In this document: positions 49,384 to 58,318 of the stretch, in pieces
How positions within the stretch are numbered: position 1 is the stretch's first letter
Layout: every line of letters starts with the position of its first letter
Assembly (NCBI GenBank): GCA_035512575.1
Contig: DATKDT010000078.1
Location: 1 to 64,000, forward strand
Direction of reading: 5' to 3'
Length of the DNA stretch: 64,000 nt
From: JALYRV01 sp035512575
GTDB lineage: Bacteria; Acidobacteriota; Vicinamibacteria; Vicinamibacterales; SCN-69-37
Position numbers and translations under genes: made by a program
The notes under the pieces: model-generated
Databases searched by the model: none
What the model was told of the DNA's origin: nothing
What the model saw: the letters and a program-made list of their open reading frames with translations, nothing else

Positions 49384-51522
49384 GGTAACGCCGAAGGTGC
49401 GCGGCCGGCCGGGTTCGCCGACGAAGCCGGACGGCGCGAGCTGGCCGTAGGCGAACGCCACCGGCACGTAGAACGTGTCGAACGCGTTCCTGACCCACAG
49501 CACGGCCGAGTATTTGCGGTTGGTGACGCCGCCGCGCAGGTTCACGAGCGAGTACGCGTCCTGGCCCACGGTGTTCGCCTCGTCGTACTCGAACCGTCCG
49601 TAGAGCGCCGCCTCGCCGCGCACGAACCACGCCCACGAGCGGATGATCTGGCGGGTGAACTGCGCGCCGGCCGAGGCCGTGTACTCGGGCGTGCCGGGCA
49701 CCGCGTTGCCGTCGATCCCCACGCCCATCGACGTGCTGCCGTCGCCGAATCGCGCGCGCGTCACGCCGAGCGTGCCGAACAGATCGACGCCGTAGCGCGG
49801 CCGCACGCCAATCTCGACCTCGACGCCCTTGCTGGTGGCGGCGCCGACGTTGTCGATGAAGAACGCGCCCCCGCCGCCCGGAATCGGCACGTTCAGCTGC
49901 ATGTCGTTCCAGTCGATGAAGAAGGCCGAGGCGTTGGTCGTGACGCGGCCCTCGGCCCACGTGGCCTTCACGCCGCCCTCGATGTGCCGGGTCTTTTCCT
50001 CTCCGTACGCCTCACTGCCAGGCAGCGACACGGGATTGAACCCGCCCGCCTTGTAGCCGCCGCCCCCCGACACATACAGCATCGTCTGTGGCCGCGCGTG
50101 CCAGGCCACCGCGAACTGCGGCGACACGTTCGAGAACGTTTCGTCCGTGACGAGCGGAGGGGCGGCCGGGAAGACGCCGGGATCGAACAGCGTCGCGATG
50201 TTCGCGTCCCTGGTCTCGCGGTCGAACCGCGCGCCGAGCGTGAGATCCACGCTGTTGCCGATGCTGACGATGCCCTGCGCGTAGGCGCCCAGTCCGAGAT
50301 CGTCGAGCTCGGCGAGCGGCGACGTGTGGCGGACGGCGAACGGCGCGCCGCCGAAGACGAACGGCGCGTACGTGTTGATCGCTTCCTGCTCGTACGCCTG
50401 CGTGAACAGCACGGCGCCGGCCTGCCAGCGCAGCGACATTGCGTCCGAGAGGGCAATCGATCCGCCGGGCGCCGAGGCCAGGCGCACCTCCTGCGTGAAC
50501 TGCAGGCTCTCCTCGTCGTTGACGCGGCCCAGTAGCGGCGCGGGGGAGTAGTCGAGATCGGTGTCGTCGTGCGTCGACCAGCGGACGATGCCGGTGGTGC
50601 TCGAGAAGGAGACGCGCTGGCCTTCGCGGCGCGCGAGGAACGTGGCGGAGACGATGTCGCGCTCGCTCTCGCCCTCGAAATCGCGCGCGGTGTCGTACTT
50701 GCCGGCGCGAAGCGACGCGAGGTCGCTCAGCGCGTAGTCGCCGTCGCGGGCGCGCTCGCCGCTCATGATCAGGCGCGCCTCCCAGCGGGACGACGGCATC
50801 CAGAGCAGCTGGCCCTTGCCGAACGTGGCGGAGCGCGAGTCGATGCCGTTGCCGGTCAACGTGTTCGTGCTGAACCCGTCGCGCGACGCGTGGCCGAGCG
50901 CCACGCTCACGCCCAGGCGCGGCGTCAGCGGCCCGGTGAGGTTCGCGCGCACCCCGCGCGTATCGAAGTTGCCGAGCGGCACCGAGATGCCGCCGTGCCA
51001 GTCGTAGAGCGACGGGCGCACGCTGTTGATGTTGATCAGGCCGCCGAGCGTGTTGCGCCCGTACAGGCCGCTCTGCGGCCCGCGGACGAACTCGACCTGC
51101 TCGACATCGAGGAACTCGATGCTCGACGAGTTCGTGTTGAGCTGCGGCACGCCGTCGATATAGGTCGTGATGCCCGGGTTGGCGGGACTCGACCCGATGC
51201 CGCGGATGCGCGGGTTGCTGATCTTGCGCGCGCTCAGTTCCTGGAAGTACGTGTTGGGGGAATAGTGCGCCGCGTCGGCCACCATCCGGACGCCGGTCGA
51301 CTCCAGCATCTCCCAGGTGACGGGAGTGACGCTCAGCGGCAGGCGCTGGGCGTCGGCCGGCTCCTTCTGCGCGGTAACCGTGACCGACGGCACCGTGACG
51401 CGGCCCACCGGCTGGGTCGGCTGCTGTGAGGCGCTGGCCTGGCCGGCCGGCGTCTGGCCGGCTGCGGCCCCCGTGATTGTGGCGGCTGCGAGCGCCGCAG
51501 CGGCGAGAGTCGTCGTGAACAT
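49366..51522 (-). CDS. TonB-dependent receptor
   Basis: A 718-residue outer-membrane receptor. A signal peptide (about 1-22) is followed by a TonB-box-like VPSVTVTAQKEP, the plug domain (IRGIGSSPANPGITTYIDGVPQ, VEFVRGPQSGLYGRNTLGGLINI) and a 22-strand barrel ending in GVTLGVRF. The siderophore or other ligand is unknown; the plug resembles receptors of the Iron-complex/FecA-like superfamily. No transporter genes are adjacent. Confidence 0.92.
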   Translation of the reverse strand: MFTTTLAAAALAAATITGAAAGQTPAGQASASQQPTQPVGRVTVPSVTVTAQKEPADAQRLPLSVTPVTWEMLESTGVRMVADAAHYSPNTYFQELSARKISNPRIRGIGSSPANPGITTYIDGVPQLNTNSSSIEFLDVEQVEFVRGPQSGLYGRNTLGGLININSVRPSLYDWHGGISVPLGNFDTRGVRANLTGPLTPRLGVSVALGHASRDGFSTNTLTGNGIDSRSATFGKGQLLWMPSSRWEARLIMSGERARDGDYALSDLASLRAGKYDTARDFEGESERDIVSATFLARREGQRVSFSSTTGIVRWSTHDDTDLDYSPAPLLGRVNDEESLQFTQEVRLASAPGGSIALSDAMSLRWQAGAVLFTQAYEQEAINTYAPFVFGGAPFAVRHTSPLAELDDLGLGAYAQGIVSIGNSVDLTLGARFDRETRDANIATLFDPGVFPAAPPLVTDETFSNVSPQFAVAWHARPQTMLYVSGGGGYKAGGFNPVSLPGSEAYGEEKTRHIEGGVKATWAEGRVTTNASAFFIDWNDMQLNVPIPGGGGAFFIDNVGAATSKGVEVEIGVRPRYGVDLFGTLGVTRARFGDGSTSMGVGIDGNAVPGTPEYTASAGAQFTRQIIRSWAWFVRGEAALYGRFEYDEANTVGQDAYSLVNLRGGVTNRKYSAVLWVRNAFDTFYVPVAFAYGQLAPSGFVGEPGRPRTFGVTLGVRF

Positions 51523-51704
51523 CTGGTCATTATCTCCCGTGTGAGCGGCTCCGCGCGATTACCGTTTCGAATTCGCGGGCCCGTCCCTGTAATCGCCGGA
51601 CGCGCCGGACCGCCAAGCGCGGCCGCAATTCGCGCGTGTTTTCATCAATAACGACGCGGCGGGCGCTGGCGTTCCGGTTGCACCCGCCCGGAACCGAATC
51701 CCAC

Positions 51705-52817
51705 ATGAACTGGCCGGCTTCACAGCCGCTCGGCGTCGAACAGCCGCCGCCGGCGTACAGCCCTTATGCGGACCCCGCCGGACTCGGCGTGCGCACAATC
51801 GGCTGCGGCACGTTCAGCGGCGACCTGCTCGAGGTGCTCCGCCTCACGGCCGAGCTCGGGGCGCCGGCGTCCATCGAGCCGCTCGTGCGCGAGCGGTGCG
51901 GCAGGTTCGCGTCGGCATCGCTCACGGGCCTCGCGCCCGTCGTCCGCGTCGAGCGCGCCTTCGACGGCAGGCTCGAGGTGTGGTCCCGCCAGGCAGAAGG
52001 GTTCCGCCTCGGCACCGTGCTCGAATGGATCGCGGCGCGCCAGACGGCCCCTCCGCTCGACGTGGCGCTGACCATCGGCGATCGGCTGCTCGCGTCGCTT
52101 GCGTCGCTGCAGGCGGTCGATCAGACGGAGGGCGCACCCGGGCACGGCGCGATTGCCGTCGATCAGATCGTCGTCAGTGAATCGGGCGCGCTCACCCTCA
52201 CCGATTACGCGTTCGGGACGACGCTGGCCGCGCTGCAGTGGCCGCGCGAGCAGCTGTGGCGGCGGTTCAGAATCGCCATGCCGCCGGCGGCGGGGCTGGC
52301 GCGCTTCGATCATCGCGTCGACGTGACGCAGGCCGCCGTGGTGATTGCCTCGCTGCTGGCCGGCCGGCTGCTCACGTCCGAGGAGTATCCGCGGCAGCTC
52401 GGGCCGATCCTTGCCGAGGCCGTCCGACGATCCTGTGCGGACGTGGACCGCCGCGACGGCGATCGCCTCTTCGTCTGGCTGCAGGCGGCCACCGAGCTCG
52501 ACCCGCGCAGAGTCTTCCAGTCGGCCCAGCGGGCCCGCGAGGCGCTTCACGAGGCGCTCGGCCCGCGCCTGAGCGACACCGAGGGCATCGGCCGGTGGCT
52601 TCGCGCGGCGCGCGGCCTGCCCGAGACGCCGGCCCGTCCGCGGCCCGCGGCCGCTTCGTCGGCGCCGTCCGAGGCGCCCTCGTCCGAAGCGCCCTCGCCC
52701 GAGGCGGCCCCGTCCGAGGCGCCCTCGCCCGAGGCGCCCTCGCCCCAGACGGCCCCGTCCGAGGCCGTGCGGCCCGAGGCCGGCGCCCGGATCCGGCGCT
52801 GGCTGAAGTGGAGCTGA
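51705..52817 (+). CDS. second protein-kinase-like pseudoenzyme with Pro/Ala/Ser-rich tail
   Basis: A 370-residue protein. The central part has the HRD-like GHGAIAVDQIVV and DFG-like LTDYAFGTT blocks in the right order, but no glycine loop or VAIK Lys and no catalytic Asp. The tail from about 300 is a (A)PSEAPSPE repeat of roughly 45 residues ending in RRWLKWS. It shares the HGAI-x-D-x-I pattern with the kinase-like protein at 21549, suggesting a family. The 182-bp upstream gap has no other gene. Confidence 0.6.
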   Translation: MNWPASQPLGVEQPPPAYSPYADPAGLGVRTIGCGTFSGDLLEVLRLTAELGAPASIEPLVRERCGRFASASLTGLAPVVRVERAFDGRLEVWSRQAEGFRLGTVLEWIAARQTAPPLDVALTIGDRLLASLASLQAVDQTEGAPGHGAIAVDQIVVSESGALTLTDYAFGTTLAALQWPREQLWRRFRIAMPPAAGLARFDHRVDVTQAAVVIASLLAGRLLTSEEYPRQLGPILAEAVRRSCADVDRRDGDRLFVWLQAATELDPRRVFQSAQRAREALHEALGPRLSDTEGIGRWLRAARGLPETPARPRPAAASSAPSEAPSSEAPSPEAAPSEAPSPEAPSPQTAPSEAVRPEAGARIRRWLKWS

Positions 52818-52825
52818 GCCGGTGG

Positions 52826-52831
52826 TAGACT
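52826..52831 (+). promoter_or_regulatory. -10 box for the DinB gene
   Basis: TAGACT, with about 35 nt of leader and an AAGGAGAG site before ATG 52873; a leadered promoter for contrast. Confidence 0.4.
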
Positions 52832-52872
52832 CCCGCCTTCGCGTCTACTTCCGTCTTCTCAAGGAGAGTCCC

Positions 52873-53397
52873 ATGTTCCGCGCCAGCCGCGTCCTGTGTG
52901 CCGCCGTCGTCTGTCTCTCGATCCCCATGTCCGCCGCCGGGCAGCCGGCCGCCGACGGCTACCGGCTCCCGTACGACATCGTCAAGGGCAACATCACCAA
53001 GGCCGCCGAGCAGATGAGCGAGGCCGACTACGCCTTCAAGCCGACGCCCGACGTCCGCAGCTTCGGCCAGCTGCTCGGCCACATCGCCAACGCCAATTTC
53101 ATGATCTGCTCGATGGCCAGCGGCGAGAAGTCGACCGCCTCCGGGGATGCCGAGAAGCTCGCCACCAAAGCTGAGATCCAGAAGGCGCTGGCCGATTCAT
53201 TCGCGTTCTGCGACAAGGCCTGGACGGTCGTGGGCGGCGAGCGCGCCTCGGCTCCGGTCGACCTGTTCGGCATGAAGTTCAACGCCGCGAGCGCGATGTC
53301 GTTCAATTCCGCGCACGACTGGGAACACTACGGCAACATCGTCACTTACATGCGGCTGAAGGGCATGGTCCCGCCTTCGAGCCAGGGTCGAAATTAG
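52873..53397 (+). CDS. secreted DinB-family protein
   Basis: A 174-residue four-helix DinB/YfiT-like protein with a Sec signal peptide (ending MSAAGQ). The likely metal His are in LLGHIANANF and AHDWEHYGNIVTYMR. Enzymes of this fold are often thiol transferases, but this one is exported and its substrate is unknown. AAGGAGAG fixes the start. Confidence 0.85.
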   Translation: MFRASRVLCAAVVCLSIPMSAAGQPAADGYRLPYDIVKGNITKAAEQMSEADYAFKPTPDVRSFGQLLGHIANANFMICSMASGEKSTASGDAEKLATKAEIQKALADSFAFCDKAWTVVGGERASAPVDLFGMKFNAASAMSFNSAHDWEHYGNIVTYMRLKGMVPPSSQGRN

Positions 53398-53444
53398 GGT
53401 CTATACACCGGGGAAGCACTTTGGTATTCTGCGCGCCTTCAGCC

Positions 53445-54704
53445 ATGCAGCACTTGCGTCTTCCGCTCCTCGGGCTCCTCCTCTGTACGGGCGTTGCGGC
53501 CTGTTCGGAGCGCTCCGCCGCACCGCCGGCGGCCCAGCCAGCTCAGGCGCGGGCCGACGTGCGCCTGGGAGTGGATCTCGAGACCATCGAGTCGCGCGTC
53601 CCGCGCAACGCCACGCTGCATTCACTGCTGACCCGGCACATTCCGGCGGATCTCGCGGGTTCGGTGGCCGCTGCCGCCATCGGCGTGTTCAACCCCCGCG
53701 AGCTTCGCGCCGACAATCCCTACCGCCTGGTGCGGTCGATCAGCGACGGCATCCTCCGCGAGTTCGAGCTGCAGATCGACGCCGACCGGTTCCTGCGCGT
53801 CGTCATGCGCCAGAAGGACGGCGAAGACGTGCCGATGGCGGAAGTCGTCCCCTACAAGAAGGAGACGACGATCGCGTCGATCACCGCGATGGTCGACGGC
53901 GCGCACAGCTCGCTGATCGGCGCGCTGCAGGGCGCGGGGGAGGGCGTGCAGCTCGGCATCGCGCTCGCGAAGATCTTCGAGGGCGACATCGACTTTGCCA
54001 GCGACATCCAGCGCGGCGATCGCTTCGAGATTCTGTTCGAGAAGATCCTGCGCGACGGCGAGTACGCCGGGTACGGCGAGATTCTCGGCGCGGTCGTCGA
54101 GAACGACGGCCGCCGGCTGACCGCCATTCGCTTCGAGGGCGCCGACGGCAGCGCCGGCTACTACGACGAGAAGGGCCGGTCGCTGACGCGCAGGTTCCTG
54201 CGCGCGCCGCTCGACATTGCCGCGCGCATCACGTCCGGCTTCAACAAGCGCCGCCTGCACCCCGTGCACGGCACCTACCGGCCGCATCTCGCGATTGACT
54301 ACGGCGCCCCGTACGGAACGAAGGTCGTATCGGTGGCCGAAGGCACGGTCGTCTCGGCGGGCTGGGCGGGTGGCGGCGGCAAGCAGGTGCGCATCCGCCA
54401 TGCGGGCGGCTACGAGTCGTACTACCTGCACCTGTCGGCATTCGGCCCGGGCATCCGCGCGGGCGTGCGGGTGAAGCAGGGCCAGATGATCGGACGCGTG
54501 GGCGCCACGGGCACCGCCACGGGCCCGCACCTCGACTACCGCCTCAAGAAGAACGGCCAGTGGATCAACCCCCTGGCCGAGGCGCGCCGCATGCCGTCGG
54601 GCGAGCCGCTCTCGCCGGTGCGCCGCGCGGCTTTCGAAGCCGAACGCGACGAGATTCTGGGCCGGCTCGTCAGCAACTCGACGGTCAGCAGAGCCAGCAA
54701 TTAG
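53445..54704 (+). CDS. M23 metallopeptidase lipoprotein (LytM-type)
   Basis: A 419-residue cell-wall endopeptidase. Lipobox GVAAC anchors it; a central OapA/LysM-like region (SDIQRGDRFEILFEK) precedes the peptidase domain with HPVHGTYRPHLAIDYGAPYG and YLHLSAF, then TGTATGPHLDYRL: the H-x3-D and H-x-H zinc pattern. It cleaves peptidoglycan crosslinks. ATG 53445 is chosen for the lipoprotein signal; a TATTCT box lies at 53425-53430. Confidence 0.9.
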   Translation: MQHLRLPLLGLLLCTGVAACSERSAAPPAAQPAQARADVRLGVDLETIESRVPRNATLHSLLTRHIPADLAGSVAAAAIGVFNPRELRADNPYRLVRSISDGILREFELQIDADRFLRVVMRQKDGEDVPMAEVVPYKKETTIASITAMVDGAHSSLIGALQGAGEGVQLGIALAKIFEGDIDFASDIQRGDRFEILFEKILRDGEYAGYGEILGAVVENDGRRLTAIRFEGADGSAGYYDEKGRSLTRRFLRAPLDIAARITSGFNKRRLHPVHGTYRPHLAIDYGAPYGTKVVSVAEGTVVSAGWAGGGGKQVRIRHAGGYESYYLHLSAFGPGIRAGVRVKQGQMIGRVGATGTATGPHLDYRLKKNGQWINPLAEARRMPSGEPLSPVRRAAFEAERDEILGRLVSNSTVSRASN

Positions 54705-54721
54705 CAGATAATCGGGGGCTG

Positions 54722-55933
54722 ATGTCCGTCATCAGACCCTTCAGGGCCCTGCGGCCCACTCCGGAGGCCGCCGTGCGCGTGGCCTCGGTTCCCTACGACG
54801 TCGTCAGCACCGGCGAGGCGCGCGCACTGGCCGCGGGCAATCCCCTCAGTTTCCTCCGCGTCACGCGATCCGAACTCGATCTGCCCGAGGGGGCCGATCC
54901 CTACTCGGATGCCGTGTACGCCCAGGCCAGGGCGAACCTCGACGCCCTCCGTGCCGCGGCGCCGCTGGTGACCGAAGAGGCGCCGTCGATCTATTTCTAC
55001 CGGCTGCGCATGGGCGAGCACGAGCAGACCGGCGTCGCCGCGTGCTTCCCGGTCGACGAGTACGACAGGGATCTGATCAAGAAACACGAGAAGACGCGGC
55101 CCGACAAGGAAGACGACCGTACGCGGCACATCGTCGAGACGCGCGCCCAGACGGGCGTCGTGTTCCTGACCTATCATGCGTCGCCCGACATCGATCGTCT
55201 CGAGGCGGCGGCCTGCGCCGGAGCGCCGCTGTTCGATCTGACGGCGCCCGACGGCGTGCGCCACATGGTGTGGAAGGCCTCGGGCGCGGGGGCGCAGGCC
55301 GTGGTCGACGCCTTCAGGCGCGTGCCGGCGTTGTACATCGCCGACGGCCATCATCGCGCGGCGAGCGCGGCACGGGCGCGCACCGCGCTCGGCTCCAGGA
55401 GCAAGGAAGCGGCGTGGTTCATTGCCGTCGCCTTCCCCGACAATCAGATGCAGATCCTCCCCTACAACCGGGTGGTGAAGGATCTTGCCGGCTACACGCC
55501 CGAGAAGTTTCTCGACGCCCTTTCCGGCCTCGTGGCCGTCACCGCCGGCACGCCCACCCCGGCCGGCCGGGGCCGGGTGGCGATGTACCTGAAGGACGCA
55601 TGGCACGAGCTCGACCTGCGCGGGCTGGCGCCCGAGACCACCGATCCGGCCGACGGGCTCGATGTGGCGGTGCTCGAGCGGCACGTGCTGCGCGAACTGC
55701 TGGACATCCAGGATGTGCGCACCGACAAGCGGATCGACTTCGTCGGGGGGATCCGCGGCACCGCGGAGCTCGAGGCGCGCGTCAACGGCGGGCAGGCGGC
55801 GGTCGCCTTTGCCATGCATCCCGTGACGATCGACGATTTGATGCGGGTGTCCGACACCGGCGGCATCATGCCGCCCAAATCCACGTGGTTCGAGCCGAAA
55901 TTGCGCGACGGCCTGTTGGTGCATGCACTCTGA
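54722..55933 (+). CDS. DUF1015 family protein next to serine biosynthesis genes
   Basis: A 403-residue protein of the DUF1015 family: IRPFRALRPTPEAAVRVASVPYDVVSTGEAR at the start, YLIADGHHR-like ALYIADGHHRAASA in the middle, and GGIMPPKSTWFEPKLRDGL at the end are the conserved blocks. It lies 20 bp before serA and is co-directional with serA-serC. Some distant relatives are serine kinases, so a role in phosphoserine metabolism is plausible but unproven. Confidence 0.85.
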   Translation: MSVIRPFRALRPTPEAAVRVASVPYDVVSTGEARALAAGNPLSFLRVTRSELDLPEGADPYSDAVYAQARANLDALRAAAPLVTEEAPSIYFYRLRMGEHEQTGVAACFPVDEYDRDLIKKHEKTRPDKEDDRTRHIVETRAQTGVVFLTYHASPDIDRLEAAACAGAPLFDLTAPDGVRHMVWKASGAGAQAVVDAFRRVPALYIADGHHRAASAARARTALGSRSKEAAWFIAVAFPDNQMQILPYNRVVKDLAGYTPEKFLDALSGLVAVTAGTPTPAGRGRVAMYLKDAWHELDLRGLAPETTDPADGLDVAVLERHVLRELLDIQDVRTDKRIDFVGGIRGTAELEARVNGGQAAVAFAMHPVTIDDLMRVSDTGGIMPPKSTWFEPKLRDGLLVHAL

Positions 55934-55952
55934 TGGCTGCCGGTAACCGGAT

Positions 55953-57203
55953 ATGAAAGTCCTCATCGCCGACAAATTCGAGAAGAGCGGCATCGCCGGC
56001 CTCGAGGCCGCGGGCTGCGAGGTCGTGTACGAGCCCGACCTGAAGGACGACACGCTCGCGAAGGCGATCGGCGACACGGGCGCCGGCGTGCTCGTGGTGC
56101 GCAGTACGAAGGTCACCGAGCCGATGCTCGACGCCGGACGGCTGTCGCTGGTCGTGCGCGCCGGGGCCGGGTACAACACCATCGACGTCGCTGCCGCCTC
56201 GAAGCGCGGCATCTACGTGTCGAACTGTCCGGGCAAGAACGCCATCGCGGTTGCGGAGCTCACGTGGGCGCTGCTGCTGGCCGTGGACCGGCGCATTCCC
56301 GACAACGTCGCCGACCTGCGCGCCGGCAAGTGGAACAAGAAGGAATATTCGAAGGCCCGCGGTCTGTACGGCCAGACGCTGGGCGTGCTCGGGGCGGGGA
56401 ACATCGCGGCGGAGGTCATCAGGCGCGCCGCGGCGTTCGGCATGCCTGTCGTGCTCTGGAGCCGCCGGTTCGACGGGCGGTCGGGCCCGCTGCCGGAGGC
56501 CGACGCGGCCGCGGCGGGGCTCGACGGGGCCGCGCGCCAGACCACGATCACCCTCGCGCCCACGCCGGCCGCCGTCGCGGAACAGGCCGACGTGCTCAGC
56601 ATCCATCTCGCGCTCGGCAAGGAAACGCGCGGGCTCGTCAACGACGAGGTGCTGTCGAAGCTGAAGCCGGGCGCCGTCGTCATCAACACCGCGCGCGGCG
56701 AAGTGCTCGACCAGGACGCGCTCGCGCGCGCCGTCGGCGAGCGGGGCGTGCGCGCCGGCCTCGACGTCTTCGCCGCCGAGCCCACGGGCGCCACGGGCGA
56801 CTTCGCCGACGCCATCGTGAAGCAGCCGGGCGTGTACGGCACGCATCACATCGGCGCCTCCACCGATCAGGCGCAGGAGGCGATTGCCGCCGAGACGGTG
56901 CGCATCATCCGCGCCTTCAAGGACACCGGCCGCGTGCCCAACGTGGTCAACCTGGCGCGGCAGACGCTGGCGCGCTACCGGCTGATCGTGCGCCACCGCG
57001 ACCGGCCCGGCGTGCTCGCGCACGTCTTCGATCATCTGCGCGAAGGCAACATCAACGTGCAGGAAACCGAGAACATCGTCTTCGAAGGAGCCGAGGCGGC
57101 CGTGGCGAGCATCAACCTCGACGGCGCGCCCGACGCGGCGCTGCTCGATCGCATCCGCGGCGGCAACGCCGACGTGCTCGATCTGCAGCTGGTGACCGTA
57201 TGA
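55953..57203 (+). CDS. serA: D-3-phosphoglycerate dehydrogenase
   Basis: A 416-residue serine-pathway enzyme. It has VVRAGAGYNTIDVAAASKRGIYV, NAD motif LGVLGAGNIAAEVIRRAAAFGM, catalytic Arg in INTARGEVLDQDAL and the Glu-His pair ending in GTHHIGAST. A C-terminal ACT-like domain (from RHRDRPGVLAHVFDHLREGNINVQE) should bind serine for feedback inhibition. It overlaps serC by 4 bp. Confidence 0.93.
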   Translation: MKVLIADKFEKSGIAGLEAAGCEVVYEPDLKDDTLAKAIGDTGAGVLVVRSTKVTEPMLDAGRLSLVVRAGAGYNTIDVAAASKRGIYVSNCPGKNAIAVAELTWALLLAVDRRIPDNVADLRAGKWNKKEYSKARGLYGQTLGVLGAGNIAAEVIRRAAAFGMPVVLWSRRFDGRSGPLPEADAAAAGLDGAARQTTITLAPTPAAVAEQADVLSIHLALGKETRGLVNDEVLSKLKPGAVVINTARGEVLDQDALARAVGERGVRAGLDVFAAEPTGATGDFADAIVKQPGVYGTHHIGASTDQAQEAIAAETVRIIRAFKDTGRVPNVVNLARQTLARYRLIVRHRDRPGVLAHVFDHLREGNINVQETENIVFEGAEAAVASINLDGAPDAALLDRIRGGNADVLDLQLVTV

Positions 57204-58291
57204 ACACCAAGGAACGCATCTTCAACTTCTCCGCCGGTCCCGCCGTGCTGCCGCTTGCCGTGCTCGAAGAGGCGCAGCGCGACCTGATGTCCCTGCCGGG
57301 TGTCGGCATGTCGGTGCTCGAGATCAGCCATCGCTCGAAGCCGTTCGACGAGATTATTCAGGGCGCCGAAGCGGACATCCGCGCGCTGGCCGGCATTTCA
57401 GGCGACTACGAGGTTCTCTTTCTGCAGGGCGGCGCCAGCCTCCAGTTCTCGATGGTGCCGATGAACCTGCTGCTGCCCGGCACGACGGCCGACTACGTGA
57501 TCACGGGCGTCTGGTCGCAGAAGGCGTTGAAGGAGGCAAAGCGCGTCGGGACGGTGCATGTGGCCGCGACAACCGAAGCGGACAACTTCACGCACGTGCC
57601 CGCCCAGGGCGATCTGAAGCTGACCGGCGACGCCGCGTACGTGCACGTGACGTCGAACAACACGATCTACGGCACGCAGTGGCGCACGCTGCCCGACGCG
57701 GGCGGGCGGCCGCTCGTCAACGACGCCTCCTCGGACATCTTCTCGCAGCCGATCGACGTGGCGCGGCACGGCCTGATCTACGCCGGGGCGCAGAAGAACC
57801 TCGCGCCGGCCGGCCTCACGCTCGTCATTATCCGGAAGGACCTGCTCGAGCGCACGCAGGCGTCGGTGCCGACGATGCTGAGCTACAAGGTGCACGCCGA
57901 GAACACGTCGCTGTTCAACACGCCGCCGGTCTTCGCCATCTACGTGCTGCGGCTCGTGCTGAAATGGCTGCGCGCCAACGGCGGGCTCGAGGCGATGGCG
58001 GAGCAGAACGCGCGCAAGGCCGGACTTCTCTATGCCGAGATCGACCGCGGCGGCTTCTATCGGGGCCACGCGCGGCCCGACAGCCGGTCGTGGATGAACG
58101 TCACCTTCCGTCTGCCGAACGAGGCGCTGGAGAAGCAGTTCGTGAAGGAATCGACCGCGGCCGGCTTCGATGGACTGAAGGGCCACCGCTCGGTGGGCGG
58201 GCTGCGCGCGTCGATCTACAACGCCTTCCCCGAGGAAGGCGTCGCGGCGCTCGTCGAGTTCATGCGCGAATTCGAGCGCACGAACGGCTAA
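57200..58291 (+). CDS. serC: phosphoserine aminotransferase
   Basis: A 363-residue PLP aminotransferase that follows SerA. FNFSAGPAVLPLAVLEEAQ is the diagnostic N-terminus, the PLP-Lys is in YAGAQKNLAPAG, and GLKGHRSVGGLRASIYNA is the phosphate-binding end. ATGA overlap with serA. Confidence 0.95.
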   Translation: MNTKERIFNFSAGPAVLPLAVLEEAQRDLMSLPGVGMSVLEISHRSKPFDEIIQGAEADIRALAGISGDYEVLFLQGGASLQFSMVPMNLLLPGTTADYVITGVWSQKALKEAKRVGTVHVAATTEADNFTHVPAQGDLKLTGDAAYVHVTSNNTIYGTQWRTLPDAGGRPLVNDASSDIFSQPIDVARHGLIYAGAQKNLAPAGLTLVIIRKDLLERTQASVPTMLSYKVHAENTSLFNTPPVFAIYVLRLVLKWLRANGGLEAMAEQNARKAGLLYAEIDRGGFYRGHARPDSRSWMNVTFRLPNEALEKQFVKESTAAGFDGLKGHRSVGGLRASIYNAFPEEGVAALVEFMREFERTNG

Positions 58292-58318
58292 ATCTTTGAA
58301 TCATCAAGTCACAAATCA

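Noticed and set aside
52670..52765. Minisatellite or CRISPR-like array
   Set aside because: The repetition encodes the PSEA tail in frame and has no spacers.
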